From Pezicula radicicola (lineage: Eukaryota; Ascomycota; Leotiomycetes; Helotiales; Dermateaceae): DNA of 64,000 nt. Below the pieces are notes generated by a model. That model did not search any database, was not told where the DNA came from, and saw nothing but the letters and a program-made list of their open reading frames with translations. The stretch covers positions 631,321 through 695,320 of the forward strand of contig PDUO01000029.1 in NCBI GenBank assembly GCA_003008705.1. The letters run 5' to 3'. Shown here piece by piece: positions 1 through 11,654 of this stretch (the stretch's first letter is position 1; the number at the start of each line of letters is the position of its first letter). A program made the translations under genes and the position numbers.

Positions 1-1222
1 ATACGCTTGTAAATTTGGCTTACCAGTAGCAGATCGAGGAGCAACCTCCTATTCCCTTGGAATTGAGGTTGAATCTCCCCATAACGCCCCACAAACTTTG
101 TCGAAGTAGATTGGACTGGGGTTGTTGCTGTCTACAACCGCGAATTCTCGTTACAATTTATTCCTACACTGGTAAGTGAGATCCTACATGCAACTCCTAT
201 ACCTCAATCTTGAAATGCCATCTTTACTGGAAGTTTCTCTTTGGCATCTCCACTTTTCTCATATGTCTAGCCGCAATGTGGACGTCAGCTTGAGGCTTGC
301 TTGAATTAAGGCTACGTTTAGAGTTTTGGCGAAGCTTGTACACAGTAGAAGCTTTTACGAAGTTTCTTAGGGTACTGTATGATAAGCATTCCTGCCAAGC
401 AACCAACGTCATGCGACTGCTACCTCAGTGGCTCGCTTATTAGCGACGTGGCCAAGGAAGATTGTTCTTGGAAGTTTCTGTAACAATCTTACATTGTATC
501 TTCCATGGACGTCTACAGTAGATTAGCACTAGCCCGGTACATGCTCCGATATACAAGTCTATGCATTCGGGTTTTTGATTCGCGGCAAGGACATGTGCAG
601 AGATTTGCTTTCGGAATCTATCACGTGCCAGCAGGCTTCTTCATCTTTTTCAATCACAAAGCTAACTGATCTATGGCATATGCTGTGACGTCTATATCTT
701 CGACGAAGCATATCAAATTCTGGAAATATTGTTTTGTTAGCAGTACTTTGAGCAGTAAAGATCGTGGCAAGCATGTGGCTGTAGTCCATTTTTGAAAATG
801 CGCTAAGGCTCAAATGCCGTTTGCAGGACTTCGCTGTGTCATAACGATACTTCGTAGAAGTCATTGGCCCAGGGACAGCTTCTCTAGCCTTGGTTTACAT
901 TCCCTATAGAAATATTGTTTGAGGCTGGACAATATGTTGTCATTTGTGGTTTCGTAGAGTGGCCCATTGTTTTCCTTGAGAAGCTGAGAGAGGCAATCTC
1001 CAATAGCGACATTACATCAAGCCATTCCTCAATAATCGTTAGCAACTCTTGCCTTGCTCTACTTTTGCTCCTAGCCCCTTCGTTCGTTCTACTCCTTCCT
1101 GCAAAGGACCTTGCTAGTCGATACCCTCGTTGTTCCTGATGGCCACAACTGTGTGATATATCACCATTCTCAATTTAAGTCACTATTGTCGTGATATTGC
1201 CTTCTGTTAGGCTTGATTTTAA
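1..1222. other. Gene-poor left edge, no supported gene
   Basis: Short open frames occur on both strands but none has a recognisable motif, a convincing intron structure or coding-like composition over more than about 100 codons. I see no gene here that I can support. The flank is cut by the window edge, so a gene entering from the left cannot be excluded. Confidence 0.5.
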
Positions 1223-1669
1223 ACTCACATCGACCAAGAAATCAGCAAATACTCCTTTCAGAAAGCCGGATGTATTATTGCAAGCATTACATTCAATTCA
1301 AACACCATTTTAAAACTCAAGGTTACTGCTGATCTTTCTTCCTTCCACTATATTAAGTGTGGTGTAACAGGAGCAATTAGTATCATATTGAAAACGAGAT
1401 CTGAAATTGTTTTTCAGAATGGTGTCATTGCAAATGGTAAATATTCACAAAGGTTCGACTTCGAGATTGATGACTTGGTTCTTCCTGGTCTTAGTTTTAG
1501 AGTAGTAACAATGGGCACACAAGTTAGCGTTGGTACAGATGTGGCCTTTATTTCTGAAGCCAATGACTAGCTTCTGACGGGTGTCAGGGGTGCCAGAGTT
1601 GGCTTCCAGAGCGCGAAAGCTCTGATCAAGTCTGTTGACGGGTTCAAAGAGCTCTATGACTTACAATGA
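1223..1669 (+). pseudogene. Relic of a secreted-protein gene (DUF7223-like), in-frame TAG
   Basis: A frame of 148 codons reads like real protein from end to end except for one TAG at 1568-1570. It has no start codon in a sensible place. The segment before the stop contains LPGLSF, then VTMGTQVSVGTDVAF, and the segment after it continues LLTGVRG and GFQSAKALI before TGA at 1667. This alternation of beta-strand-like, glycine-rich segments around an 'LPG...GPxxxxG...LLxG' pattern recalls the C-terminal region of fungal secreted DUF7029/DUF7223 proteins. That family call is from memory of the pattern. The stop replaces a codon that could have been CAG, which fits a C-to-T change in a CpA context. 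The 5' part of the gene is not visible. I treat it as a broken remnant; a spliced functional gene is possible but not supported. Confidence 0.4.
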
Positions 1670-1897
1670 AGTACTGATAAGTAGCTGCTCACTTTCTATA
1701 GTTACGTAGACGATTCAATTTATTTACTTTACAACGCTCGCTCGCTCTTCCATCTTCCATACTCAGCTATTCGAGCTATGCCAGTGACCCATACGGTAGC
1801 TTTCTTGAAACATGAGCGAGATGATAATCCTACAAGACCGTACCCCAGAGATACAGGTTTCGACCAGTAAGTAATCAACATGTTTCTCCAGAGGGGT

Positions 1898-2971
1898 TCA
1901 TCCATTCAAGCCCAATGCCAACTGGTACTTAGCCAACTTAGTCCTCAAGCTCTTCTCCAATGCTTCATATTCCGTCTCACTCAATCTGCCAAAGGCCAGT
2001 GTTTGGTGCTTTCCAGCATGCCACTCCCATCTTTCAAATTGACTGGGTCGTTGCTCCGGACTAGACTGACTCCGAGCATGCGGGTGGTCCTGTTGCCATG
2101 TACAATCGGCAACAACTCTTGCAAGCCTTCCCTTCACTCCAAGAAAAATGTTCATTGCATCTATACCTGCAGGCATATCGCGTGTCAAGGCAGTTGCATT
2201 CAATTCTGGTCTGAGTATTAAATCAGAAGGCAAAGTAACGTTTAGTCTCTTCAATTTCTTGAAACCTTTGAGCCATTGCGGGATAACCAATAACAGTCGT
2301 CTCCAGAATTGTCTACTCTTTTTCTCGGCATCATTCTCGCAGGCATAATGGTCGACATCAAGTCCGATCGTAATTTCTCGCAGATCAACCAATCCTTGAA
2401 TGACTGGTAATACAAGGGAGCTCGCAGACACCAGGAACCGCGCAGCTACTGGATGGGAATATCTCAAACTACCGTTCCAGTCTTCGACACTGAGTATCCT
2501 ATTAGCCCAAGTCCCTTAAAAACATTCTTTATAACACAGGTTCACAACTTACGGATATCCAATGGTCAAGTGTCGAATGATAGGAAGCCACTTGTCAACA
2601 ATTTTCCGATGATCTGATCCCAAGCTGTGAAATTGAGGTCGTAATGTGACGTTCCAACCGTTATTACGGGGATTAATCGGTTCAGGCTGTGTAAGGTAGA
2701 ACTGGGCGAGATGGTAGAAAAGCTCAAGAGCCTCATAATACAATTCATTCTCCGATCGCAGCGCAATTATCAATGCTGGAAAGTCATTGCGCGCAACAGG
2801 CCTCACTAACACTAACTTGAAGATCATTTGTCGGAGTTCTGGGGAGAGTTTGTGGAAGTCGGAGGTCCTTGTGTACTTCTTGGCTATCTTCTTGGGATTT
2901 GGCTTGGATGCTTCCTTGCGTGGCCGTCGAGTGCGGCGCGTGCCACGTCGTCGAGGTTTTGGGGATCGCAT
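1898..2971 (-). CDS. F-box-like / 2EXR-type hypothetical protein
   Basis: Two exons, 2971-2553 and 2489-1898, are joined across a 63-bp intron (donor GTAAGT at 2552, acceptor ending CTCAG at 2490). Splicing keeps the frame and links ...LTIGYP to VEDWNG, giving about 336 residues. The N-terminus is strongly basic (residues 1-31, many Arg, Lys and Pro), like a nuclear-localisation tail. It is followed by FHKLSPELRQMIFKLVL, which matches the start of an F-box or the fungal '2EXR' motif (LPxELRxxIF). The rest has hydrophobic patches and no catalytic motif. Such proteins are numerous in Pezizomycotina. By analogy they may be adaptors of SCF ubiquitin ligases, but no substrate can be inferred. The start at 2971 is the first Met before the basic tail. 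A block of tandem repeats lies immediately upstream and may overlap its promoter. Confidence 0.72.
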
Positions 2972-3044
2972 GACTGGTCAACTGTTGAAGGTGAGTTACT
3001 AAACACAAATTGATATTGGACAGATATTGGACTACTTACTGCCG

Positions 3045-3690
3045 CCGCGCTGATAGATGTTGTTGCAGAAGAAAGTGACTGTGTCTCAGTCTGTGGAATG
3101 ATTGTTGGAAAGTGGAGAAAATGTGTGGTGGATGAATAAGTTGAAAAATGAGAACTTGTTGAAGGTGATAGATTGTTGAAGAGCGTGGATGTGGTTTACA
3201 ACGTGCCCTGATACTGCAGAGAATGTGATTATTTCTTAGTCTGTGGGGTCATTTGAAGGGGAAAGTGAAAAGGTGGGAAAGATATGCGGCGGGTGAATAA
3301 GTTGATTGAAGCGGACGTGTTGAAAGTGATACACGTTTGGAAAATGTAGAAGTGGTCTACAACGTGCCCTGATACTGCAGATGACGTGACTGCCTCTCAA
3401 CCTGCTGGATGATTTGAGTTGGAGAGGGGAGGAAGGTGCGGTTGATGAACGAGTTGACTGTGGTAGATGATTGAAAAACGTGGAAGTGTGATCTACAAGT
3501 GTCCTAATGCTGCAGAGAATGTGATTGTCTCTCTCAGTTTGTAGGGTCATTTAATGCGGAAAGTGAAAAGGTGGGAATAGGTGCAGCGAGTGAACGACTT
3601 GATCAACGAGGACATGTTGAAAGTGATAGATGGCTGAAAAACGTGGAAGTAGTCTGCATCGTGCCCTAATTCTGGCATGGTCACGTGCTA
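3045..3690. repeat. Diverged ~135-162 bp tandem repeat, about four units
   Basis: The phrase GTGCCCTGATACTGCAG and close variants recurs at 3203, 3364, 3499 and 3661, giving periods of 161, 135 and 162 bp. Each unit also contains the same order of sub-motifs: a 'CAGTCTGTGG' type segment, 'GAAAGTG(A)GAAAAGGTGGG', 'GAATAAGTTGA', 'TGAAAGTGATAGA' and 'AACGTGGAAGT'. Units are visibly diverged, so the array is old. It ends close to a CACGTG at 3681. It sits upstream of the minus-strand F-box-like gene. Confidence 0.8.
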
Positions 3691-4855
3691 TTCGTAATAA
3701 TTCTGAGAATTAATTACGCGACCGAAGCGAGGTGAAAGGGGGCGTAATCCAGCTGGTACTGGTTTAGGTTGTTACCGAAGAGCAAATTTTCAAGTCAGCG
3801 AGCACCATGTTTATTCACTAAGGTCTTATTGTAGTTGGTGCCACTTATGGTACAACGTTTTAACCCTATTTCGAGTCTCGAGTCTCGTTTCAACACGTGC
3901 AATACATCGATTTCGTTTCGGTAGCCCAAGCAAAGTTTTCTGCTAAATTTTGTATAGGCTTTATGATACTAGGAGCGTAGAGGCTAGGCACTTTCAGAGA
4001 AAGAAATTGAGCGCCGAGGTTGGTGTTAAACGCTGAAGTGCTCCTAGGAATAGTCATGTGATTATTCCTCTTAAATAGAACGTACAGAACCAAATATTAC
4101 TACGGGCTTCACATGTTGCTCCCAATAATCGTTCAACAGGTTCCCTATCAAGACCGTTACTCCGTTTTTCACTGTGAAAATCTAAGGACAAGAAAGAGAG
4201 ACGCAATTCACTGTTTGGGATGCTGGCACGTTTTCACTTCCTTCTTGCGGAGCCCCATTTTGAGTGACGTCTGGGCGCAATATCATCCTTTCTCAACGTG
4301 GTTGCAATAGACATAAGGAATAATTATGAGGAGGCCTCTTGAAAAAGGCAAAGGCTAAGCAAGCCACCTTCACCGACAGATGTGCACCTACTGTGTCGAC
4401 TTGCGCGGATTCCAAATCTTAGAAGCGCTCGGGGTATTATTTCTTACATATCTATGATTTTATACATTATTACATAAATTTCTTCTTGTTGTTTTCTTGT
4501 TATGTCACCCAACTGTAGAATTGTATGGTACTCAGCTTTGGCACAATTAAATACCTCCTCGCTCGCTTAATAAAGAAAGTTTCGAAAGAGGGCGCCAAGC
4601 TCGCCTCGCACCAGATACGAAGTAGTGGGTATTTTATACAAGCTTAGTAATACATCATCACCACAAGCATTAAATTTGCACAAAAAAGGTATGAAACACA
4701 TGCCAACAAGGACACGAATCTTACCCCCACCAAAAAAGAGCGAACTTGCCGACAAACAGCCCTTTAACAAGGACAACTCTCTTCGATCGCTTTGAACATA
4801 GGTACGCAGATATGAACCGATGAAACATAACTCTTAAGGTTAGCCGATCCAGACG
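3691..4855. other. Intergenic spacer upstream of the permease
   Basis: No supported gene. Short open frames on both strands lack motifs. The last 300 bp before the permease start are pyrimidine- and AT-rich and probably hold its promoter and leader, but no single element can be assigned. Confidence 0.5.
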
Positions 4856-6935
4856 ATGAATACAGGCAGCCATGGTTATGTCGCTGTGGAGAGTGGAGAA
4901 GCCCATGGTCTCGGGATTGGGGGCCAACATGAGGCTCTTCTCATGCGGGACATGAGTAAACTTGGACAGGAGGAGGAGGAGGATGAGGAGGAGGATGATG
5001 ATGATGATGATGATGATAATCAGAGTCTTCATGGAAATGATCCTGAAGCTGAAGAAGAGTTGAAGGATGTTGATCCGGTGGTTGAGGCTGCTGTTGGCCA
5101 TATTGAGGAGGCGGGGTTGGGAAGACATTTAGGTGTAACTTCTGCTACGCTCTTGGGGTATGTTTATTACTTTCTTTATCAATATCGTAGAAGGTGGTTT
5201 TGAGCAAGAGCAAGTTGCTATTTGCACTTGGTATATTCATCCTAGTCGGAGTATCGGCCTCATAGTTACCGGCGCTGTTGTATAACGGTCAACCCCTGTC
5301 CCTCCTCGGTTTATCTTTGTACGAGTACCTGCATTAGTATTATGAGCTAAGAATTTCTTTTCTACTTCTAGAATATCTCAGATGGTCGGAACAGGGATCT
5401 TCTCAACTCCATCGTCAATAACCATGAGTGTTGGGTCCGTCGGCGCATCTCTACTCCTCTGGGCATTAGGCTTCCTTCTCTCCTTCTGCGGGCTACTAGT
5501 CTGGCTGGAACTAGCTTGCATTTTCCCTATGTCGGGTGGTGAGAAAGTTTACCTCGAGAGAGCATATCCTAAGCCTAAGTATTTGACTTCAATTGTCTTT
5601 GCTGTCTATGCTGTGGTGCTGAGTAGTTCTGGTGAGTTTGAACATCCATGTTGAATTATTTGTAAAGAAAGTAGATGCTAACGAGTGCCGCTCGAAGCCG
5701 GTGGCTGTATTGTCTTTGCTGAAAATATTGTCATTACTGCTGGCTATGAACCCAGAGAATCCATAATGAAGATTATTGCGATCTTAGCGATGATCAGTGT
5801 AACAACAATGCATGCTCTCGTTCCCCGCTCGGGTGTTCTAATCATGGTTCGTCCTCCCTAAATCCATCCAGCCACTCATACTTACCACAAAGTCCAGAAT
5901 TCCTTAGCTCTCGTCAAAATCCTCATTCTCGTCTTCATAATCGTCGTGGGAATAATTCTTTTCGTCCCAGGCATAGCGACCGTTCCTCAACCAAGCTTGA
6001 GCTTCGTATCTCCCTTTGCGAACTCTTCATCCTCTATTTACGACTACACCATTGCGCTTTTCAAAGTTCTCTCTTCATTCGGTGGTTGGACGGGCTGTAC
6101 ATCTGTTATGAGCGAAGTTCGGAACCCAGTACGAACTGTTAAAATCGCAGGACCACTCTCGCTTTCTATCGTAGGAATCCTGTACATGCTCGCAAATATT
6201 TCATATTTCGCCGCAGCAACACCAGATGAATTATCATCATCAGGCGTCACAGTCGCCGCCCATTTCATGGGCAAGGTGTTTGGTGCTACGGCTAGAAGGA
6301 GTGCAGCCGGATTTGTAGCTCTCAGTGCGCTAGGAAATGTAATGTCAGGAAGCTTTGGAATGGCAAGAGTAGATCAGGAGTTAGCGAAAGAGGGTATGTT
6401 GCCAGCAAGTTGGCTATGGGCTGGAAATTTGAAAAGAAACCGGAGTCCTGCTGCTGCATTAGGTTTGGTGTGTTTATGCACATCACTCACAGTTGGCATT
6501 GTGCCCTTTGGAGACGCTTATAACTTCATGCTTGATGTTAGTGGCTACCCTAATGCTCTTGTCGGGCTCCTTGTCACACTCGGTCTGTTTCTTCTTCGCT
6601 CGAGAGCACCTTACAGCAATCTTCCTCGGCCATTCAAAGCTAAGGAGTCACTTGCGGTTTTATTTATTCTTGCTCAGGTCTTCCTCCTTGCTACTCCTTT
6701 TATTCCTCCCAAGGATGGAAAGGGTGATACTGCGTTACCATATTGGGCTGCACCATTGGTGAGTGTATTTGTGTTAGGTAGCGGTGTGTTGTATTGGGCC
6801 ATTTGGCAGGTACTCATGCCGAGACTCGGCGGGTTTGTATGGGCTAGGACAGAGCAGAAGCTGGGTGATGGGACGGGGGTTACTGTTTGGATTAGAAAAA
6901 AGGTAGAGGATGGGATGAGGTATGAACTGATTTAA
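4856..6935 (+). CDS. Amino-acid permease, LAT/Mup1-like (APC superfamily)
   Basis: Four exons, 4856-5157, 5372-5631, 5698-5846 and 5898-6935, give about 582 residues. Introns are 214, 66 and 51 bp. The second has a clear branch site (GCTAAC) and the third uses a weak GTTCGT donor. The N-terminal ~100 residues are cytoplasmic-looking and contain a run of Glu then Asp. After that come MVGTGIFSTPSSI, the conserved first-helix motif of APC transporters, then about twelve hydrophobic segments, including GGWTGCTSVMSEVRNP, the conserved segment around helix 6 in the L-type and methionine permease group. The C-terminus is short and charged. The family moves neutral amino acids, methionine in Mup1, across the plasma membrane; the substrate here is not decidable from sequence. 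The gene is convergent with the GH79 gene, with 166 bp between stop codons. Confidence 0.88.
4969..5018 (+). repeat. GAG/GAT trinucleotide microsatellite inside the permease CDS
   Basis: A run of GAG codons passes into a run of GAT codons in exon 1 of the permease, encoding an acidic Glu/Asp tract. It is in frame, so changes in repeat number would alter tract length without a frameshift. Confidence 0.9.
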
Positions 6936-7101
6936 TTGAAGAGTTGCGTGTGTGTTAATATAGATAGACTGTAGTTTATAGAATAGATGTATGGTCATGG
7001 CATTGGCCAAGTATAGAGAAAGAATGCCAACCACCAGAACCTCAATTTCTCGACCCTTTTTTAAAGTCTTAAACCACCTAAACAACTGCCCATCAAAAAT
7101 C

Positions 7102-8852
7102 TCACTGACTACTAAAAGTCAAAATCGCAGCCGACGAATCCAACAAATCAACCTTCACAGTCCCATTCTCAACCCCCAAACTCTCCCCAACAGTAACATT
7201 ATCCAACCTAACCGGCCTCCCCAAATCCAACTCCCAATTAAAACTGAACCCGTCCCAACTAATGCCCGTAATAGCATCACTTCCATTAGCAAGCAACCTC
7301 TGCACAGAAACAGTCCCCTCAAAATCCCCAGGAACCGCAAATTCAAAACTCCTACTAGGTCTCTGCTCAGTACTAACAACATCACTAGTCCCATTAACAG
7401 TATAATTCCAAGCATGCATATTAACAACGGCAACCCTTTCCAAACCACCATCAACATAAGCAGCATAAACACTCTCCCTCTCATCCTCAACCACCAAATT
7501 CGAAATCTGAACATCACCAGCCGTTAAATCACCTAACATAGCAGCAACAACTATATTACCATAATAAGGAGGTTTGGTACCAATGCTTGTAATATTAGTA
7601 GAGATAGGTTGCCAAGAAGCGTAACGAAAATTAGTTCCTTGATGCATATGTACGCGTCGGATTCCTACACTTGCGCACCAGAGATTGAAATCTATACCCC
7701 AGAGTGCTGCTCCGAAGGAATTGGATAATCCGGGTGCTCCTTCGTTATAGAGACTATTTGTTTCGCCTATGATGAATGGGATTCCTGTATAGGCGAGTTG
7801 GGAGGAGAGGTTTGTTTGTAGGGATATTGATGTAACTGTGCTGGTATGATTCATTAATGTTCCTTGGAGTGTAACACCTGGTTGAGTTGCTCCTCCAATA
7901 TAACTATTTTCCTGGTTAGCCTCGTTTTTTTACTACTTCATTATAGAAGGGGTGGTGAAATATACTTATGCGAAGAAATAAGTTTGATATCTTCATCACT
8001 ATCCAAACCATCCTCCCAAGTAATAACCGGTTTCAAGTGATTATTCGTCCCAGCAAAAGAAGGAGCCATATATCCATAACTCTCATTCGAAACCAAATCA
8101 GGACAAGACTCTTCCAGACCCTTCTTAATAGCTCTAGTCCCATTCAACCATTGATCAACATACGTACTCTCATTCCAAGTAGGCAATCTAACAGGACCCT
8201 GCGCAGAAGTAGAAAATAAATCAGGTTCATTCCCATATTCCCACATTAATAATTTTCCATCCCCAAGAGCTTTACAAGCTAATGGAATAGTCTCGATCAA
8301 CGTTTCCCAACCTGCTGCTCCGAATACACTACTACTATTACCACCTAAACCAAGATTAAATCCATGACTGTATTTGGTATCGGGCCATGTTGAATAGGAT
8401 TCGAAAAATGAGGGTCCAAAGTATAAGATTGTTGGATAATCGGATGATTTGGATGGGATTATTGTTCCGTTTGTTGCTACTTGGAGACTAGAGTTGTAGA
8501 GGGCGTAATCTTGTGTGTTTCCTCCTACTCTTATGTAGGGTTTTGTTCCGGTTAGGTTTCCTAAGTTGTTGAGGAGGTTGTTGGAGAATGTATTTGGGTT
8601 TGAGATATTTCCTGATTTAATGGTTACTTCTTGTGTGTTTTTTGTGTTGGAATTTTTGAGGGGGTTTAGGTCCGTACCTGCAAAATCGGGAAAAAAGGCA
8701 AATTCGATCGAGTAACTGACAAAGGCTTCTGGAATTGATGCACTTGCATTTGTAGGAGGCGTTTCGCTGAGTTGAATGATCGTCCCTTCTATATTATGGA
8801 ACTGAAAAAATAGAGCCAATACTAGCAATAAGATTGAGGGAAACATTTTCAA
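7102..8852 (-). CDS. Secreted GH79 beta-glucuronidase-type glycoside hydrolase
   Basis: Two exons, 8852-7966 and 7903-7102, flank a 62-bp intron (donor GTATAT at 7965; acceptor AAAATAG ending 7904). The splice produces SSHNYIGG, a reading that fits the family, whereas the nearer AG gives the wrong frame. The product is 562 residues. Residues 1-23 form a signal peptide with a long leucine-rich core. The TIM-barrel part carries YIRVGGNTQD, the acid/base motif YGNEPD (Glu at about 209) and the nucleophile motif IIGETNS (Glu at about 343). The last ~100 residues resemble the small beta-domain of GH79 (GH79_C). Many Asn-X-Ser/Thr sites are present, as expected for a secreted protein. GH79 enzymes remove glucuronic acid or 4-O-methyl-glucuronic acid from glycans such as arabinogalactan proteins; the exact substrate is inferred, not seen. 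Confidence 0.88.
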
Positions 8853-9821
8853 TCAATTAGACCATTGATATCAAGCAGTGATGAAAAAAAAAGAACTATT
8901 AGAAAATTCGAGCCGTGTGTACTTGGATGGGGGTCTTTATACCCATGGCACACCGGAGTATTGTCCACTTCCCGTTCATCTCGTATTATGTGTCACCGAA
9001 GAGGTGCTGGCGGTGGATAGTACGACAAGGTGTTAGTGATGATGAGTCCCCTGATGGAGATGCGGGGATGATGGCGGGGAAAGGTACCTTTCGTACTTAG
9101 CCTATGCATGGTGATGTGATCTACACCCCAGCGAAGAAATTATACTCTAAGCAAGCAGTACTTAAACTATTTAAATCATAGTATCAAACTTGCAAAACGG
9201 TCCCTCTAATTTTGATAGTTAATTAGAAGGTTTTGGACCTCCTGATATCTATTTGCTACAATTCTTACAAGTACGGAGTACTTATTGCAGAGTCTAAGTC
9301 AAACCTTTCCTACTTGTTCCTAAGCGACAGTGCCCCTGAAATTGCCGAGTGTCCCCGACGGGGAGACGCGGTCCGAGATCGTAGGAAGTTATTCAAGATA
9401 ATGTAACCAATTGAAGGCTCATGTGTTTAATTTATAGAAGCTAGCTAGTTCCCTAATAGTCTATTAGGTTGTGCGAACAGTATTAATAGTATTTGTTAAC
9501 TTTATAATAGAAAAAGTATCTAGGGCAGGAGCGAATATCGTGGCTATAAGAGCCGACAAGTGCAAAGTAGGAATAGTAGATAGCGGGTAGAGCCTCAACT
9601 AGTGATACTAAGCTACTCAGAGGAGGTCAGTTCCTCGAATAAGTGAGTTACTCAAGTGATTTACGATGTTGTTATGTGGCTTCCCGAGTCACTTATTTTT
9701 GAGCAACCCACAACTTCAATATCCACCTAAATAAGCCACGTCCTTCATAATGATTCATTCGATTCAACTACCTCACTATTCATATCGAACCCCTTTCCCA
9801 GTATCTACCATCAGCGTCCCA
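8853..9821. other. Intergenic spacer upstream of GH79
   Basis: About 970 bp separate the GH79 start from the stop of the MYND-SET gene. No gene is supported. A GAGTTACTCAAG copy lies at 9645-9656, the same core motif as the inverted repeat in the MYND-SET intron. The GH79 promoter must lie in the first few hundred bases. Confidence 0.5.
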
Positions 9822-11654
9822 TTATGACATGTCCCTCAACACCTCTCTCAACATCATCTCCTTAACTTCAACCCCGGCCCACTCCAGCAATCCCCTCATT
9901 CCCTCCTCCAAGATATCTTCGCCCAAATTTCCTGGTTCCTCATCGCTAATCTCCAGATGTGTCCTCACTCCAGCAAGTGTATCTCTGTAACCCCGAGTGT
10001 TCGTGATTGCGAGAAAACTACTATATCCAAAGTAAGTCTCGCTGATCTTCTTGATTGCAGAACGAAACCCGATAACAACATCGACGTAGTGAACGAAAGT
10101 AGGAAAGAGGCTTATAGCGAAAGGTGTGTTGAGGAGAGAAACAATATTGTAGAGGGTTGTCAGCCGTTCGTCTGCGGATAATGGAGGGATTTGGTAGGGT
10201 TCGACAGCGTATGAGAGATTCAAGGCGGCTTTGAGGGCGATGGACTCGTTTCCGAGGAGGATTGCTGAACGGTACATTCGCATGTGGAGTTTGCGGAGTG
10301 TTAGCATGCCTTTCTGTCCCTGTCTGCCAACCTTCTTCATCGCTAATAGTTCTTCCTCAAGTCCATCATCAGTCTCTGATATGTCTTTGGTTATGATTTG
10401 CGCTATGCGAGTCTTAAGCGGCTCATCAAGTCCAATATGGCCTTTCTTACACAACGGGCACTTGCACGGAATCTCCCATTGACGCATTAATATTTCTTGA
10501 CGCTCGGCATACTCGCCTGGAGATGCATAACTGAGAGTGATCTCTTCACCTGCTGTAATAGCATCACGGGCTCGAATACGCAGTTCGCTTCCCTCCCAGA
10601 TCCAGAGGGCATTGGGAATACAAGAGTGATTGAGAAGAGCGGCGAAAGGTTCGAGGCAGGAGCCGCAACCTACAACAGCTGTTGCATCGTAGACTGCACC
10701 GAAATTTTGGTCGTATAAGATTGGTTGGTAGAGGGATAAAGAGTTGGTGGTTGCCTTTGTGGGTTTGTTAGCATCGTGGAAGTCAACAACTGTGCCATAC
10801 TCGATGTGAGTTCCTCAAGCCAAGTGAATTATGCAGTTGGTCTAGGCCATCCACTTGGCTTGAGTAACTCAAACCTATTAGAAAGAACAAGTCCAACTTA
10901 CCGCACAAATCAAATCAACAATCTCCTCAAACCCCAAACTTGTCCTAACAAACCCTTTTATAATTCCCGCCAACTTATCAGTAGACTCCGCAAACGACTC
11001 ATTCCTATAATGAAACTCCTTCTTGGTCTGCAAGCGCAAATACTCCTTCCACTCCTCATCATCAATCATACCCCTATTCCGCGTTGTCAAAAGCCGAATA
11101 ATAGTACGAAGTTCCCTCTGATGAACCATCGGACCACTCCTCTCGAAAACAGCATCAGGATCTTCATATGGATCGTTATTCTTAGCATTAGATCCCTCCG
11201 CAGGATCGATCTGATATTTATACCCAGTAGCATGAATAGCACCAAGGACTTTACATTCAGCCTTATGATGACGAGACCAAGCTTCCTTCTGACACTCCTT
11301 ACTGCAATAACGATAGACTCCACAACCCGTACAGGCTTTAAGCTTGAGGTTCTCTGCACCGGGGGCTGTTGCCATGTCTTGTACTTTGGAAGCGAGACAG
11401 TTGTCGCAGGTATTTTCGAGCGCTATTGCTGATTGATCGATTATGTTGAGGGGTGGGTATTTGATGCTGAAGAGGAGATCTCCCGGTGAGGCGTCTTCTT
11501 CTGCTATGAGACCGCGACCTGCGCCTGGGATTTGGGAGGGGGCTATCTTGATGGTGATTGCGCAGTCTACTCGGGAGGGGATGGTGGTTTCTGGAGTGGG
11601 TTTTGGACCTTCTGCTGGCTTGGATTCTTCCATCTTGAGGTCATGGGAAGTCAT
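9822..11654 (-). CDS. MYND zinc-finger SET-domain protein (SMYD-like methyltransferase)
   Basis: Two exons, 11654-10902 and 10799-9822, give about 576 residues. The 102-bp intron (GTAAGT at 10901, acceptor TCGAG ending 10800) is set by the frame, because every earlier AG leads to a stop or a shift. The SET domain starts at about residue 44 (PGAGRGL), is interrupted by a MYND finger at about 83-134 (CDNC...CTGC...YCSKEC...HHKAEC), and resumes in exon 2 with LLNHSCIPNA (about 306-315) and AGEEITLSY, followed by a post-SET Cys cluster CKCPLC. This SET-MYND-SET order is that of SMYD proteins, which methylate lysine in histones or other proteins. The target here is unknown. The intron is almost filled by an inverted repeat, listed separately. 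An upstream in-frame start would lie before 11654; I used the first Met of the open frame. Confidence 0.86.
10808..10870. repeat. 19-bp inverted repeat inside the MYND-SET intron
   Basis: Arms 10808-10826 and 10852-10870 match at 18 of 19 positions as reverse complements, with a 25-bp spacer. The arms hold the core CTTGAGTAACTC/GAGTTACTCAAG. Most of the structure lies in the 102-bp intron, so the transcript would fold into a strong hairpin before splicing. It may be a small non-autonomous element (MITE-like); no target-site duplication is obvious. Confidence 0.85.

Noticed and set aside
3236..3550. A 104-codon minus-strand frame in the tandem repeat block
   Set aside because: It is a product of repeat units that happen to lack stops; the units are not conserved as protein.
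7968..8219. Long plus-strand frames opposite the GH79 gene (also 6991-7527)
   Set aside because: They are antisense shadows of the real coding strand and have no motif or splice structure of their own.
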